Shown here piece after piece: positions 63,998 to 64,000 of a stretch of 64,000 nt of DNA; the first letter of the stretch is position 1, and each line of letters opens with the position of its first letter. The stretch is from Ornithobacterium rhinotracheale (GTDB taxonomy: Bacteria; Bacteroidota; Bacteroidia; Flavobacteriales; Weeksellaceae). The position numbers and the translations under genes were made by a program. The stretch spans positions 1 to 64,000 of the forward strand of contig NZ_CP035107.1 in NCBI RefSeq assembly GCF_004088395.1, in the 5' to 3' direction. The notes below the pieces were generated by a model. The model was not told the origin of the DNA and ran no database searches. It saw only the letters and a program-made list of their open reading frames with translations.

Positions 63998-64000
63998 ACG

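Noticed and set aside
1-64000. tRNA, rRNA or tmRNA genes
   Set aside because: Looked for in the intergenic regions; no cloverleaf with T-arm consensus or rRNA sequence seen by eye.

Overview
The window reads as chromosome of a low-GC Bacteroidota bacterium of the class Flavobacteriia. The reasons are a PorX-type regulator of type IX secretion, a fused lpxC/fabZ gene, a complete Bat (aerotolerance-type) operon, DUF3276, DUF4488 and DUF6702 proteins, a large OM barrel plus TPR pair, and promoters of the TTG / TAnnTTTG kind. IS982-family elements of this type make a Weeksellaceae-like host (Ornithobacterium or Riemerella neighbourhood) a guess rather than a demonstration.

Layout. 1-1.4 kb: end of a KtrB/KtrA potassium uptake system. 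1.4-2 kb: decayed outer-membrane gene and IS relic. 2-7.6 kb (minus strand): manC, SprT-like protease, MlaF/MlaE lipid ABC transporter, two DUF4488 paralogues, rarA. 7.6-8.2 kb: AT-rich divergent gap with DnaA-box-like words. 8.2-9.1 kb: rpiB and a truncated trmN6. 9.1-13 kb: a very AT-rich accessory island carrying an SDP-like toxin operon (sdpC, sdpA, sdpB, sdpI), a 255-bp non-autonomous mobile element inside sdpA, and a decayed IS4-family transposase. 13-25.5 kb: rnr, DUF389, XRE regulator, PEGA lipoprotein, hydrolase, pdxJ, PfkB kinase, hemW, murI, porX, HD phosphohydrolase. 25.6-31 kb: lpxD, lpxC/fabZ, lpxA, efp, hisS. 31-39 kb: moxR, DUF58 and Bat operon. 39-51 kb: IS982 copies with purM, purC, purF, kdgK and the wreckage of a uronate/PTS locus (truncated gatC, kduI tail). 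51-64 kb: hemB, OM barrel, TPR giant, an OM protein, an acyl-CoA carboxylase beta subunit, a conserved unknown, an MBL hydrolase, DUF3276 and UDP-glucose dehydrogenase.

The most interesting locus is the SDP-like system. The toxin precursor has the SdpC signature (a Cys pair followed by a hydrophobic segment) but carries a lipoprotein signal. A 255-bp element with 17-bp terminal inverted repeats sits in sdpA. Removing it with one copy of its 5-bp target duplication restores a continuous 176-residue SdpA. The processing arm of the operon is therefore probably dead or silenced in this isolate, while the SdpI-family immunity gene is intact.

Four reading frames (sdpB, porX, the acyl-CoA carboxylase beta subunit and a small OM protein) are each broken by what looks like loss of a single base in a homopolymer, and each is restored by adding one base. 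This pattern fits homopolymer under-calling at least as well as real pseudogenes, and these genes should be read with that in mind. The trmN6 truncation, the element in sdpA, the IS-linked deletions around kdgK/gatC and the kduI tail are not explained by such errors.
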